Assembly (NCBI GenBank): GCA_002068015.1
Contig: MVRV01000189.1
Coordinates: 1 to 59,129, forward strand
DNA from: Smithella sp. PtaU1.Bin162
Lineage (GTDB): Bacteria; Desulfobacterota; Syntrophia; Syntrophales; Smithellaceae
Length of the DNA: 59,129 nucleotides
Direction: 5' to 3'
A program made the translations under genes and the position numbers. This document shows, in pieces, positions 28,538-37,195 of this stretch. The notes under the pieces are model-generated. The model was not told the DNA's origin. It did no database searches and saw nothing but the letters and a program-made list of their open reading frames with translations. How positions within the stretch are numbered: position 1 is the first letter of the stretch; each line of letters opens with the position of its first letter.

Positions 28538-29554
28538 ATGAAAAAGAAGGATTTACTGAACAAGACGGTCGAACATATCGACATTAAAGCGATCAATGCC
28601 GTGGAAATCATCAAAGCTATGAAAAAAATGTCATTTTCCGCACGCGATCTTGCCAATGCCGCCGATATTTACGACCGGATGCTGAAAGAAAAAAACTGTG
28701 CCGTCATCCTGACTTTGGCGGGCTCCACCTCTGCCGCGGGCTGCATGCAGGTATATGTGGATATGGTCAAAAACCGTATGGTTGATGCTATCGTTGCCAC
28801 CGGCGCATCAATTGTTGATATGGATTTCTTTGAGGCTTTAGGGTTTAAACACTATCAGGGCACTCCTTTTGTCGATGATAAACTATTGCGGAGCCTCTAT
28901 ATCGACCGCATTTATGATACTTACATTGATGAAGAAGAACTTCAGGCCTGTGATAAAACGGTGAAGATAATTGCCGACAGCCTGCCGCCCCGGGCCTATT
29001 CTTCAAGGGAATTCATCCGGGAAATGGGTAAATATCTGAAAAAGAATGCCAGAAAGAAAAACTCCCTGGTGCAGGCGGCCTACGAAAATGAAGTACCCAT
29101 CTTCTGTCCGGCCTTTTCGGACAGCTCGGCGGGATTCGGCCTTGTTCTGCATCAGCAGTCAAATCCCGAAAATCATGTATCAATCGATTCCGTCAAGGAT
29201 TTCCGGGAATTAACCATGATTAAGATCAAAGCGGGAACAAGCGGGCTTTTGATGATCGGCGGAGGAGTGCCGAAAAATTTTGCCCAGGACACGGTGGTTT
29301 GCGCGGAAATAATGGGTCATGAAGTACCTATGCATAAATATGCCGTGCAGATAACCGTTGCCGACGTCCGCGACGGCGCCTGCTCGAGTTCCACCCTCAA
29401 AGAAGCCAATTCCTGGGGGAAAGTGGATTCTTCCTGTGAACAGATGGTTTATGCCGAAGCTACGACGGTTTTGCCGCTACTTGCGAGCTATGCCTACCAT
29501 AAAGGAAACTGGAAAAAGCGCAAGAAATGGCAACTGGCTAAGATTTTTGATTAA
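28538..29554 (+). CDS. Deoxyhypusine synthase family protein
   Basis: A 338-residue protein of the deoxyhypusine synthase fold: NAD-binding stretches TLAGSTSAAGCMQVYVDMV and ATGASIVDMDFFEALG, and the active-site segment ANSWGKVDSS, where Lys295 matches the lysine that forms the covalent spermidine imine in eukaryotic enzyme. GGGVPKNFAQD is also conserved. In eukaryotes and archaea the partner is eIF5A/aIF5A; bacteria lack it, and some bacterial relatives make homospermidine instead. AAGGGAG precedes the ATG. A polyamine role is the most likely guess. Confidence 0.9.
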   Translation: MKKKDLLNKTVEHIDIKAINAVEIIKAMKKMSFSARDLANAADIYDRMLKEKNCAVILTLAGSTSAAGCMQVYVDMVKNRMVDAIVATGASIVDMDFFEALGFKHYQGTPFVDDKLLRSLYIDRIYDTYIDEEELQACDKTVKIIADSLPPRAYSSREFIREMGKYLKKNARKKNSLVQAAYENEVPIFCPAFSDSSAGFGLVLHQQSNPENHVSIDSVKDFRELTMIKIKAGTSGLLMIGGGVPKNFAQDTVVCAEIMGHEVPMHKYAVQITVADVRDGACSSSTLKEANSWGKVDSSCEQMVYAEATTVLPLLASYAYHKGNWKKRKKWQLAKIFD

Positions 29555-29565
29555 TTCAACGACGG

Positions 29566-29596
29566 GAGGAGAGACGTTTAAGCGACGTCTTTCCTC
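29566..29596 (+). terminator. Hairpin after the deoxyhypusine synthase gene
   Basis: GAGGAGAGACGT (29566-29577) pairs with ACGTCTTTCCTC (29585-29596) across a 7-nt loop, with one G-U pair. It starts 11 bp after the stop. No strong T-run follows, so it may be a weak terminator, an mRNA-end stabiliser or a control element for the MBL gene 68 bp away. Confidence 0.6.
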
Positions 29597-29663
29597 ATTG
29601 TATATTCCGAATCGAGCTCTGATTTCCTCCCTCTAAAATGAAACTTCTCACAGGAGAAATCGT

Positions 29664-30629
29664 ATGCAGGTTTATTTCTGGGGTACAAGAGGTTCTCTGC
29701 CCGCTTCCACAACACACAAGATGATTGAGGCCAAAATCTTCCGGGCTCTTCAGGCGTCGCGGAATTTCAGTCCGGAAACGGACGAAGAGATAAAAACCTT
29801 TATCCGGAACAAACTGCCTTTTGCCGTGCGCGGATCTTACGGCGGGAACACATCATGTGTCGAACTTCGCGGCGGTAAGGAATATATTCTTTGCGATGCC
29901 GGAACGGGTATCAGGGATTTCGGTAACTTTTACATGCAGGCCGGGAAGGCCGGACAAAAAAAATTATCGAACGTTTTTCACATCTTTATTTCACATCTGC
30001 ACTGGGATCATATTCAGGGATTTCCTTTCTTTACGCCCGCATTTATACCGGGTAATGTAATTCATATTTACGGCTGTCACAAAAATCTGGAGCAGGTATT
30101 TATCAATCAGCAGAGTGTGCCGTGCTTTCCGGTCCCGCTGCAGGCAATGCGGGCCGATATACGTTTCCATGTTTTGGAACCGGGCGATCCCTGCGACATT
30201 GCCGGAGTGAACGTAATCGGGATTAAGCAAAACCATCCGGGAGATTCTTACGGCTACCGTTTTGAAAAGGACGGCAAAAAAACAGTGTACTCAACCGATG
30301 CGGAACACAAGGAAAGCGCCAACAACGATAATTATGAATTTGTCGAGTTCTTCCAGAATGCCGATCTGCTGATATTTGATGCTCAGTACAGCTTTTTGGA
30401 TGCGGTCGATACCAAGGAAAACTGGGGGCACTCAAACAATCTCGTTGCTGTGGAACTGGCCGTGCGTGCCGGTGTGCGGCGGCTGTGTCTTTTTCATAAT
30501 GAACACACTTTTGGTGATGAATCTTTGGATAAGTTTTTAGACGACACCTGCAAATATCTCCGTATCCTCGATGAATCCTCCGGTCTTCGGGTTTATCTGG
30601 CCTATGATGGCCTGGAAATCGAGATATAA
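29664..30629 (+). CDS. MBL-fold metallohydrolase (phosphodiesterase-like)
   Basis: A 321-residue metallo-beta-lactamase-fold protein. It starts MQVYFWGTRGSLPAST, which is the N-terminal signature of phosphodiesterase-type MBL proteins, with SYGGNTSCVE and the metal site SHLHWDHIQG (about residue 110). Later ligands are in KQNHPGDSYGYRF, VYSTDAEHK and FHNEHTFGD. The family includes cyclic nucleotide and phosphonate phosphodiesterases; the substrate here is unknown. AGGAG lies before the ATG. Second gene of a plus-strand run. Confidence 0.85.
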   Translation: MQVYFWGTRGSLPASTTHKMIEAKIFRALQASRNFSPETDEEIKTFIRNKLPFAVRGSYGGNTSCVELRGGKEYILCDAGTGIRDFGNFYMQAGKAGQKKLSNVFHIFISHLHWDHIQGFPFFTPAFIPGNVIHIYGCHKNLEQVFINQQSVPCFPVPLQAMRADIRFHVLEPGDPCDIAGVNVIGIKQNHPGDSYGYRFEKDGKKTVYSTDAEHKESANNDNYEFVEFFQNADLLIFDAQYSFLDAVDTKENWGHSNNLVAVELAVRAGVRRLCLFHNEHTFGDESLDKFLDDTCKYLRILDESSGLRVYLAYDGLEIEI

Positions 30630-30656
30630 ACGAACAAAAAAATCAAGGGGCGGTTT

Positions 30657-31817
30657 ATGCAAAACTTTATTTTTGAAATTCCGACGAAGATTGTTTTCGG
30701 ACGGGGTCAGATCGGCCGGATAGGGGCGGAAGCGGCCCGTTTCGGCCGCAGGATTTTACTGGTCTACGGCCGTAACAGTATAAAGAAAAACGGCGTTTAT
30801 GATCAGGTGATTTCTTCTTTGCAGAGGGCCGGTCTGCAGATTGTGGAGTTTCCGGGTGTCAAAGCCAATCCAGTGCTTGCCTGTGCGCGCAAGGGAATTG
30901 AACTGGCGCGGGAGCAGCGGGTGGAGGTTGTTTTAGGTGTCGGCGGCGGAAGTGTTATTGATACCGCCAAGACCATTGCCGCCGGATTCTATGCCGAACA
31001 TGATATCTGGGATTTTTTTACGTATAAAAAAGAAGTTCTCCGCGCTCTGCCGGTGCTTACGGTGCTGACTCTGTCGGCCAGCGCGTCGGAAATGAATCAG
31101 GCGGCCGTCATGACGCGCGAGGAAGGAATGCATAAATTCAGTATCCGGTCGCCGCATATCCGGCCGCGCGTTTCCATCATGGATCCGGAAACGCTGTTCA
31201 GTCTTCCGCCGGTTTACACGGCTTACAGCGCCGTTGATGCCGTTTCTCACATGCTGGAGGCATATTTCAATAATGAAGAGCCGGAAAGCCCCTTTCAGGA
31301 CGGGCTTACGGAGTCTTTTTTCCGGGTCATAACGGAGAGCACGGAAATAATCCTTAAGGAGCCGCAAAACTATAATGCCCGCGCCAATATGATGTGGACG
31401 ACGACCTGGGCTTTTAACGGATTGATTGCCACCGGTCTGGGGAGGGTTACTCTTCCCGTTCATATGATTGAGCATTCATTGAGTGCCATCTACGATATTG
31501 CTCACGGTGCGGGGCTTGCCATAGTTATGCCCGGCTGGATGTCTTACACACGGCGGAGGAATGAGCGAAAACTGGCGCAGCTGGCGCGGAATGTTTTCCG
31601 AATAAATGCAGGCGATGAGGATGCGGCGATACAGGGAATTGTTAAACTGAAAAACTGGTTTGCCTCTATCGGTTGTCCCACTTCCCTGCAGGAGGCCGGG
31701 ATTCCCGAGAGCGATATTGATAAAATAGCGGTCAATGCCGTGGTCCTGGCGGAAACCTGGCAGTTGCCGGACTATACGAAGGAAGTGATTGCGGAAATTC
31801 TGCGGCAGTGCCGCTGA
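30657..31817 (+). CDS. Iron-containing alcohol dehydrogenase (YqhD/BdhA-like)
   Basis: A 386-residue group III alcohol dehydrogenase. The NAD(P)-binding motif is VLGVGGGSVIDTAKTIA (about residue 90), and the metal ligands are the Asp and His in YSAVDAVSHMLEAY and the His pair in MIEHSLSAIYDIAHGAGLA. NADPH-linked butanol dehydrogenases and YqhD-type aldehyde reductases look like this. AGGGGC precedes the start. It lies upstream of the thiolase-like gene; a role in aldehyde/alcohol exchange in fermentation is possible. Confidence 0.93.
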   Translation: MQNFIFEIPTKIVFGRGQIGRIGAEAARFGRRILLVYGRNSIKKNGVYDQVISSLQRAGLQIVEFPGVKANPVLACARKGIELAREQRVEVVLGVGGGSVIDTAKTIAAGFYAEHDIWDFFTYKKEVLRALPVLTVLTLSASASEMNQAAVMTREEGMHKFSIRSPHIRPRVSIMDPETLFSLPPVYTAYSAVDAVSHMLEAYFNNEEPESPFQDGLTESFFRVITESTEIILKEPQNYNARANMMWTTTWAFNGLIATGLGRVTLPVHMIEHSLSAIYDIAHGAGLAIVMPGWMSYTRRRNERKLAQLARNVFRINAGDEDAAIQGIVKLKNWFASIGCPTSLQEAGIPESDIDKIAVNAVVLAETWQLPDYTKEVIAEILRQCR

Positions 31818-31940
31818 TAAAACCGGAAAGACCCAATTTCCGCAACTCGGAGGTAGAAGAGCGGGGGACGGACTGATCTTTCTTCCCGGGAATTTTCAAG
31901 ATATAAGTTAACGATTAAAGATAAAAAAGGAGGTCTGTTG

Positions 31941-33104
31941 ATGAGTCTGAAAGACAAGTACGCTATTGTCGGTATAGGTTACACTCCGCAGGGCGAAGTT
32001 CCGGAACGGACGACCCTGAGTTTTCACCTGGAGGCTTGTGCGGGGGCCATTGCCGATGCCGGATTGAAAAAAGAGGATATAGGAGGGCTGATCTGCTACC
32101 GGCACTTTCCACCGGCAATCGGTGAAAAAGACGTCACTCCGTATCTCGTGGCGGAGCACCTGGGGCTTGCGCCCACCTACCTGGCGCAGGATGCCAACTG
32201 ATCGCGGAATCATCTGATGCACGCAGTTGGCGTGCTGGAAGCTGGTTTATGCAAGTATGTATTGATCTCCTACGGCCATAGCGGCCGGTGGGGAGAAGGA
32301 ATGCTGCGGATGCTTCTGGGCAGAAACGGCGACGACGCGGTGTTCGGGCATTTCGGTGCTTCGGCAGGCTATGCCATGGCGGCAAGAAGGGCCATGCACG
32401 AGTTCAATACGGGGCCGGAAACATGGGAAAAAATCGCCGTCGGACAGCGCAAATGGGCCAACCTGAATCCCCGTGCCATGATGTATGATCGCAAAATGAC
32501 TACAGCGGATTATTACTCTTCCCCGTGGGTTGTCGAGCCTTTCCGGCTTGCCGATAATTGCCTTGTTGCCGATGGCGGCCGGGCCTGCATCGTAACTACG
32601 GTGGAACGTGCCCGCGACCTGCGTCATCCTGTTGTCACCATTATGGGGCTGGGAATGCACAGCCCATCCGCCGATCTTGCCGGATCCCGTTATATGGCCG
32701 GGCCGACCGGCGCACGCGCTGCCGGCAAAGCAGCCCTGGATATGGCGGGGATCGGTCTCGATGCCGTTGATGCCTGTGAAATCTATGATTGCTTTACCTA
32801 CACCGTTGAAATCACTCTGCAGGATTACGGATTTTTCCGTCCCGGTGAAGGCAGGGATTGGTTTGCCGGAGGAACCATTGAGCCGGGCGGCCGGATGCCG
32901 GTTAATACTTCCGGGGGACTGCTTTCTGAAGCTTACCAGATGGGTCTCACACCTTTGACGGAGGGAGTCATGCAGCTGATGGGACGCTGTGGAGACCGGC
33001 AGTTGGGTCCGAAGACAAACAACAAAACGCCGGAAATCATTTTATGCAGCGACAACGGGGGAATTTTGCAAAGCCATGCCTGCTACATTCTGAGGAAAGG
33101 GTAA
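31941..33104 (+). CDS. Thiolase-like acyltransferase with one in-frame UGA (possible Sec)
   Basis: Read through one TGA at 32199-32201 (codon 87), this gives 387 residues, full length for the SCP-x/acetyl-CoA acetyltransferase-like family that pairs with DUF35. Both halves are in one frame: before it LKDKYAIVGIGYTPQGEVPE, after it HLMHAVGVLEAG and the C-terminal HACYILRK. AAAGGAGG precedes the ATG at 31941, but no ribosome binding site precedes the internal ATG at 32217. A 6-bp hairpin (32219-32235) follows the TGA at bacterial-SECIS distance. Either selenocysteine is inserted at this nucleophile-region residue, or this is a nonsense mutation. In homologues I recall, this position is a small residue rather than Cys, so Sec is not assured. 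It starts 4 bp before DUF35. Confidence 0.65.
32219..32235 (+). promoter_or_regulatory. SECIS-like hairpin in the thiolase-like gene
   Basis: GCACGC (32219-32224) and GCGTGC (32230-32235) make a perfect 6-bp stem with a 5-nt loop AGTTG. The loop G is 25 nt after the UGA, and a G lies in the first two loop bases. These are the published criteria for bacterial SECIS hairpins that bind SelB. The stem is short, and GC-rich coding DNA can form such hairpins by chance. Confidence 0.45.
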
Positions 33105-33108
33105 AACT

Positions 33109-33519
33109 ATGACCTATAATAAACCTTTACCGCAAATCGGTGCCGACACCAGATTCTTCTGGGAAGGATGCCGGAAACATGTAATCAGAATTCAAAAATG
33201 CGGCAATTGCGGACACCTGCGCTGGCCGCCGGCCTTTTTGTGTCCCCGGTGCCTCTCCGCGGATACCAGACTGATCGATGTTTCCGGCAGAGGAACCATT
33301 TATTCCTATGTGATTTATCACGTAGCCTACGATCCGTCCTTCAAGGTTGATCTGCCTTATGTTGTGGCTGTCGTGGCATTGGAAGAAGGTCCTCATATCC
33401 TGACCAATATCGTGGAGTGCGACCCGCATAAGTTGACTTGTGATATGGCTGTGGAAGCTTTCTGGGATGATGTGACGGAAACTTTATCCCTGCTCAAGTT
33501 CCGGCCGGCGAAGCCGTAA
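33109..33519 (+). CDS. DUF35 OB-fold/zinc-ribbon protein
   Basis: A 136-residue protein. The N-terminal zinc ribbon is KCGNCGHLRWPPAFLCPRC, and the OB-fold has GRGTIYSYVIYH and VVALEEGPHILTNIVEC. DUF35 proteins form complexes with thiolase-like enzymes (for example in retro-aldol and thiolase steps of sterol side-chain degradation and archaeal isoprenoid synthesis), where they pass the acyl substrate. It begins 4 bp after the thiolase-like gene, so these two should be subunits of one enzyme. Confidence 0.94.
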   Translation: MTYNKPLPQIGADTRFFWEGCRKHVIRIQKCGNCGHLRWPPAFLCPRCLSADTRLIDVSGRGTIYSYVIYHVAYDPSFKVDLPYVVAVVALEEGPHILTNIVECDPHKLTCDMAVEAFWDDVTETLSLLKFRPAKP

Positions 33520-33616
33520 AATATTGCCGGTTCATGACAGCGCAATTTTTATGGGTAAGGCAACTGCGGCGGAGTGAAGCAATCACATGTTTCCCAAATC
33601 TCTTTTGCGCTTACCG

Positions 33617-33732
33617 GAAACGTTTTTGATGAATTCTAAGGCTTGTGTGAGGCGCCTTCAAAACTCGCCTTCGGCTCAAACAATTGAAGTCGCTGATCTT
33701 TCACTTCGCCAAGATTCATTACAAAAACGTTT
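33617..33732. mobile_element. 116-bp MITE-like element with terminal inverted repeats
   Basis: GAAACGTTTTTG(A)TGAATTCT at 33617 is the inverse of the sequence AGATTCATTACAAAAACGTTTC ending at 33732, apart from a 2-base indel, giving near-perfect 20-22-bp terminal inverted repeats. The inside (CTCGCCTTCGGCTC) is palindromic. No transposase is encoded. It lies between DUF35 and copy B of the 211-bp repeat. It could be a non-autonomous insertion or a nearly palindromic RNA hairpin. Confidence 0.75.
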
Positions 33733-33786
33733 CAAAGGCCGCTGCAAAAGAGGTAACTTTTCGGGCAACAGGTCGTTAAGTTATTG

Positions 33787-33997
33787 TAATGAACGACCCT
33801 GCCGCAAGCAGCGGGGTATCATACCGATTCTGCCTCAATCTATTCGTCCCAAGGGGCGGTGAATATGACCCGCTGGATCCCGGATAGCTCAGCCTGCTGG
33901 GCTTCGCCCTGCATCCGCCGGGTTTTACTTTCGGGATCAATTCCACTAACGCTTCAAACTGCACTTCGCTTGTTTTCAGCGAGTGTCATTGATTTAA
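33787..33997 (+). repeat. 211-bp interspersed repeat, copy B
   Basis: Very similar to copy C and, inverted, to copy A. It runs from TAATGAACGACCC to GTGTCATTGATTTAA. It contains the hairpin-forming CTGCCGCAAGCAGCGGGG and the open frame of about 60 codons (33776-33964, minus) that is also open in copy C but broken in copy A. It sits in a 596-bp non-genic stretch between DUF35 and the next gene. The rest of that stretch has the MITE-like element and nothing else I can name. Confidence 0.88.
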
Positions 33998-34115
33998 GAA
34001 GATCGCCGCGCCGCCCGCGATGACAAAATAATGGTTATGCAAAGTTCTCGGAAAGAGGCCTTGCGATGACGATAGTGCACCTATGAAAAAGAATACTGCG
34101 GACGATGCGGTTTGT

Positions 34116-34349
34116 TCAGCGGGTGAAAATATTGAAGCAGACGGGGATCAGGAAAATAACCGAGGCGATGATAATAGCCAGGGAAAATCGATTAAGGTGT
34201 TTTTCGTATTTCAGTAAGCGTTCATCCCAGTCGCCCTCTTCAATGAATTTTTGAAATCCCGCAAGCGGGTTCCGGGCAGCGGATTTATTTATACGGTTTG
34301 CCGTTTCCATCCTGACGTTATTTTCGGGGAAAGTAATTTCTGCTTGCAT
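34116..34349 (-). CDS. Small single-helix membrane protein
   Basis: A 77-residue protein with a charged N-terminal part and one C-terminal transmembrane helix (LAIIIASVIFLIPVCFNIF). AGAGGA lies 8 bp upstream of the ATG. I do not recognise a family. It is upstream of nothing on its strand except a non-coding region, and lies 46 bp downstream of lexA, so it may be read from the lexA promoter. Confidence 0.6.
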   Translation of the reverse strand: MQAEITFPENNVRMETANRINKSAARNPLAGFQKFIEEGDWDERLLKYEKHLNRFSLAIIIASVIFLIPVCFNIFTR

Positions 34350-34395
34350 TTCAGTTATCCTCTGGTGATTATATCGGCTATTTCCAGCCTGTACT

Positions 34396-34983
34396 TTAAG
34401 AGTGATATTTTCTCACTACCGCCGTAACCACGCCGCCAAGCCGCAGTTCCGCCACGGGCTCGATTTTGGGGTATTTGGGGTTTGCGGCTTCCAGATAAAC
34501 TTTTCCGCCTTTTTTATGGAAATACTTCATTGTCCAGGCGCCGTCGACCTCGGCAATTACGATATCGCCGGTTTTCGGTTCCCGGCCGCGTTCGACCAGT
34601 ACCAAATCATCCGGCATGATTCCGGCGCCGGTCATGGAATCGCCGTCGACTTTCAGCAGAAAAGATTGCGACTGTCTGGTAATCAGGTAATCGTCAAAAG
34701 AAATAACATCGCGTAATTCCTCTTCCGCCGGTGAAGGGAATCCGGCGGATACGCTTCCGGCCAGAGGAACGCCGACAAGCGGATTAATGAATGTAAGGCG
34801 TCCGGAGGCGTCCTTTTCCAGAATACCTTCTTTTAAGAGTTTGTTCATCCAGAAATGAACGACACTTTTGGACCGGACGGCGAGCAAGGCCATCATTTCC
34901 TCGTAAGTCGGCATCCGGTGGCTGGTGAGGCAAAAATCCGCTAATTTCTGCGTTACTGATTTTACGGTGCGTTTGTTTTCCAT
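34396..34983 (-). CDS. lexA: LexA-type SOS repressor
   Basis: A 195-residue LexA-like protein: N-terminal winged helix (MPTYEEMMALLAVRSKSVVHFWMNKL), self-cleavage site Ala80-Gly81 (GSVSAGFPSP), and the S24 Ser/Lys dyad at Ser116 (GDSMTG) and Lys153 (TMKYFHKKGG). Spacings of these residues equal those in E. coli LexA within one residue. An operator lies in its own promoter. It controls the DNA damage response. Confidence 0.93.
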   Translation of the reverse strand: MENKRTVKSVTQKLADFCLTSHRMPTYEEMMALLAVRSKSVVHFWMNKLLKEGILEKDASGRLTFINPLVGVPLAGSVSAGFPSPAEEELRDVISFDDYLITRQSQSFLLKVDGDSMTGAGIMPDDLVLVERGREPKTGDIVIAEVDGAWTMKYFHKKGGKVYLEAANPKYPKIEPVAELRLGGVVTAVVRKYHS

Positions 34984-34984
34984 G

Positions 34985-35020
34985 GATGTTACTATAATAG
35001 AACGGGTGTTCTAATGTCAA
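34985..35020 (-). promoter_or_regulatory. lexA promoter with LexA operator in the spacer
   Basis: On the minus strand TTGACA (35015-35020) and TTATAG (34992-34997) are 17 bp apart, and AGAACACCCGTTCT (34999-35012), a perfect GAAC-N4-GTTC palindrome, fills the spacer. This is the Bacillus-type (GAAC-N4-GTTC) LexA box, so LexA should repress itself. The predicted start of transcription is within a few bases of the ATG at 34983, and no Shine-Dalgarno lies between, so the mRNA may be leaderless. Confidence 0.85.
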
Positions 35021-35048
35021 GAATAATTTTTAATAATTTTTTTCCGCA

Positions 35049-36470
35049 TTAGATTATTTTATCCAACAGCAGCTGTTTTACCGGACTGATCTCGATAAAA
35101 GAGTGGCCGAAGGTTTCCCGAAAATTTCCGGCGACGACTACGACCAGATCGTCTTCCTCAAGGGTGCCGGCCGCCAGGTGGCTTTGCAGCGCCCTTTTTA
35201 CGAAGTCCCGGCTGTTTTTCGCTTTATCGGTGAATTCCGGGAAAACGCCGAAGGAAAGGGCAAGCTGTCTGGCGACGGATCGGTCGTAGCAATGGGCGAA
35301 AACATTTTTGCGGCCCCGGAAACCGGCCATGTTACGGATGGATGATCCCGAGGAGGTGTCGGCGATAATCGCGCGGGCGTTGAGTTTTATGGCGGCTTCA
35401 ACGGCCGTTTTGGTAAGAAAGGCGGAGCATTCATTGGTAAGAATGACCGTCGGTGTGTCATACATATCGCTTTGTGATTTTTCAACCTCGACGGCGACTT
35501 TCGCCATCGTAGTTACCGCCTCCAGAGGATATGAGCCGTTGGCTGTTTCCGCGCTCAACATGAGGGCGTCACTTTTGCTGTAAATGGCGCTGGCGATATC
35601 GCTTACCTCCGCCCGGGTCGGGCGGGGATTATGGATCATGGAATGGAGCATTTGCGTGGCGATGATCACAGGCTTTCGCCGGGCAATGCATTTCTCGATC
35701 AGCATTTTCTGAATTCCCGGAATCTTTTCGTAGGGTATCTCAATGGCCAGATCGCCGCGGGCTACCATTACACCGTAGGCATGATCGAGAATTTCGTCGA
35801 TCCGGTCAACTCCTTCCTGATTTTCGATTTTGGCGATGATTTTAATGGAGCTTTTCCCCTCATCCAGGATATTCTGAATGGCCAGAATATCCTCCTTGTT
35901 CCGGACAAAGGAATGCGCGATGAAATCGATTCCTTCCCGGATCGCAAAACGAATGAAATCCTTATCTTTTTCACTCAAAGAAGGCAGCTGAAAGTTTACC
36001 CGGGGGACATTCACGCTTTTGCGGCCTTCCAGTTTGCCGTCGTTTAAGGCTTCGCAGATCAGGGAATTATCCCGCTTATCCTGAACAAGCAGCTCCAGAG
36101 AGCCGTCATCGATAAGAATATGGCTGTGGAGAGGAACGTCGTTTGCAAATCCTTTGTGGCTGACATAGAGGCAATTCCGGGTCGATTGTTTTTCGGGATC
36201 GCCCTTGATGGTGACTAGATCACCCCGGCTGATGAAGATTTCCTCGGCTGCTCTGGCGGTTCGGACTTCCGGTCCTTTGGTGTCGATCATAATGGCCAGC
36301 CGGTCGGAAACCTCCCTGACGTTTTGGATGATTTTCCGTGCCTCTTCCGGGGACTGAAAGGCGGTGTTGAGCCGCACTACATCCATTCCGGCCTGATGAA
36401 GTTTTTTGATAAATTCAACGGAACCGATTTTAGCGGATAATGTCGCAACGATCTTGGTTTTCTTTCTCAT
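35049..36470 (-). CDS. pyk: Pyruvate kinase
   Basis: A 473-residue pyruvate kinase. TKIVATLSAKIGS, the Mg/ATP region KGPEVRTA, GVMVARGDLAIEIP, and the signature IIAKIENQEGV are visible, with the C-terminal regulatory domain (about 345-473) whose GSSIRNMAGFRG holds part of the effector site. It makes ATP from phosphoenolpyruvate in glycolysis. It stands alone upstream of lexA. Confidence 0.97.
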   Translation of the reverse strand: MRKKTKIVATLSAKIGSVEFIKKLHQAGMDVVRLNTAFQSPEEARKIIQNVREVSDRLAIMIDTKGPEVRTARAAEEIFISRGDLVTIKGDPEKQSTRNCLYVSHKGFANDVPLHSHILIDDGSLELLVQDKRDNSLICEALNDGKLEGRKSVNVPRVNFQLPSLSEKDKDFIRFAIREGIDFIAHSFVRNKEDILAIQNILDEGKSSIKIIAKIENQEGVDRIDEILDHAYGVMVARGDLAIEIPYEKIPGIQKMLIEKCIARRKPVIIATQMLHSMIHNPRPTRAEVSDIASAIYSKSDALMLSAETANGSYPLEAVTTMAKVAVEVEKSQSDMYDTPTVILTNECSAFLTKTAVEAAIKLNARAIIADTSSGSSIRNMAGFRGRKNVFAHCYDRSVARQLALSFGVFPEFTDKAKNSRDFVKRALQSHLAAGTLEEDDLVVVVAGNFRETFGHSFIEISPVKQLLLDKII

Positions 36471-36549
36471 AGGATTTTCCGTAAATTAGCTGTTGCCCCA
36501 GCAATATTTGGCAACGATTAAATCATTTATGAATGAAAGTAACAATAAA

Positions 36550-36819
36550 TCAAAATTCCGTATATCCTTCGATTAATTCCCGGACAAACGGTTTGACATA
36601 GAGCACGCCAAGATCAAATTGCTTAAGCGCCTTGATCATCACCTGATTTTTTTCCTCGGGCGTGGCTTTGGAGTTCAAAATAAGCAGGTACTTCCCTTCG
36701 AGACGGCAGAGACCTCCGCAACCTGATGAATCTTCAGTGCCGATATTTTCATTGCGCACTGATATGCCGAGTCTTTCGGCCAGTTCTGTGAGTTCATTGA
36801 AAAGGACTTCGTCGTTCAT
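36550..36819 (-). CDS. Small conserved-looking cytosolic protein
   Basis: An 89-residue protein, mostly helical, with a Gly/Cys-rich loop SSGCGGLCRLEGKYLLIL in the middle and a C-terminal helix. I do not recognise a named family. The cysteines (GCGGLC) might bind metal. It begins 36 bp from the end of repeat copy C. Confidence 0.6.
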   Translation of the reverse strand: MNDEVLFNELTELAERLGISVRNENIGTEDSSGCGGLCRLEGKYLLILNSKATPEEKNQVMIKALKQFDLGVLYVKPFVRELIEGYTEF

Positions 36820-36854
36820 AGGCGGAAGCGTTTTGCTTTATTGGTTTTAATATC

Positions 36855-37065
36855 TAATGAGCGACCCTGCCGCAAGCAGCGGGGTATCATACCGCTTCTG
36901 ACTCAATCTATTCGTCCCAAGGGGCGGTGAATATGACCCGCTGGATCCCGGATAGTTCAGCCTACTGGGCTTCGCCCTGCATCCGCCGGGTTTTACTTTC
37001 GGGACCAATTCCACTAACGCTTCAAACTGCACTTCGCTTGTTTGCAGCGAGTGTCATTGATTTAA
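36855..37065 (+). repeat. 211-bp interspersed repeat, copy C
   Basis: Same orientation as copy B, same length, with roughly 5% substitution from it. The end that carries TAATGAGCGACCC is 36 bp from the start codon of the 89-residue gene on the minus strand, just as copy A's equivalent end abuts the gene at 14090. The other end is followed by an AT-rich gap and the hairpin at 37196. Confidence 0.88.
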
Positions 37066-37195
37066 AAGCATCGTTCCTAAATAATTATTTTCCGAACTTC
37101 CGCTATTTTTTGCTGAATTTTGAAAATTTTACAAGCACTTTCATGCCGCCTGTGTAAAAATATACCTGTCTTTCTCAACATAAAGTTGGTTTTGT

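Noticed and set aside
33776-33964. 62-residue minus frame in repeat B, also present as a 61-residue frame in copy C (36847-37032).
   Set aside because: The matching frame in copy A is changed by many substitutions and stops early, and its product has no clear domain. More likely a repeat that happens to stay open than a gene.
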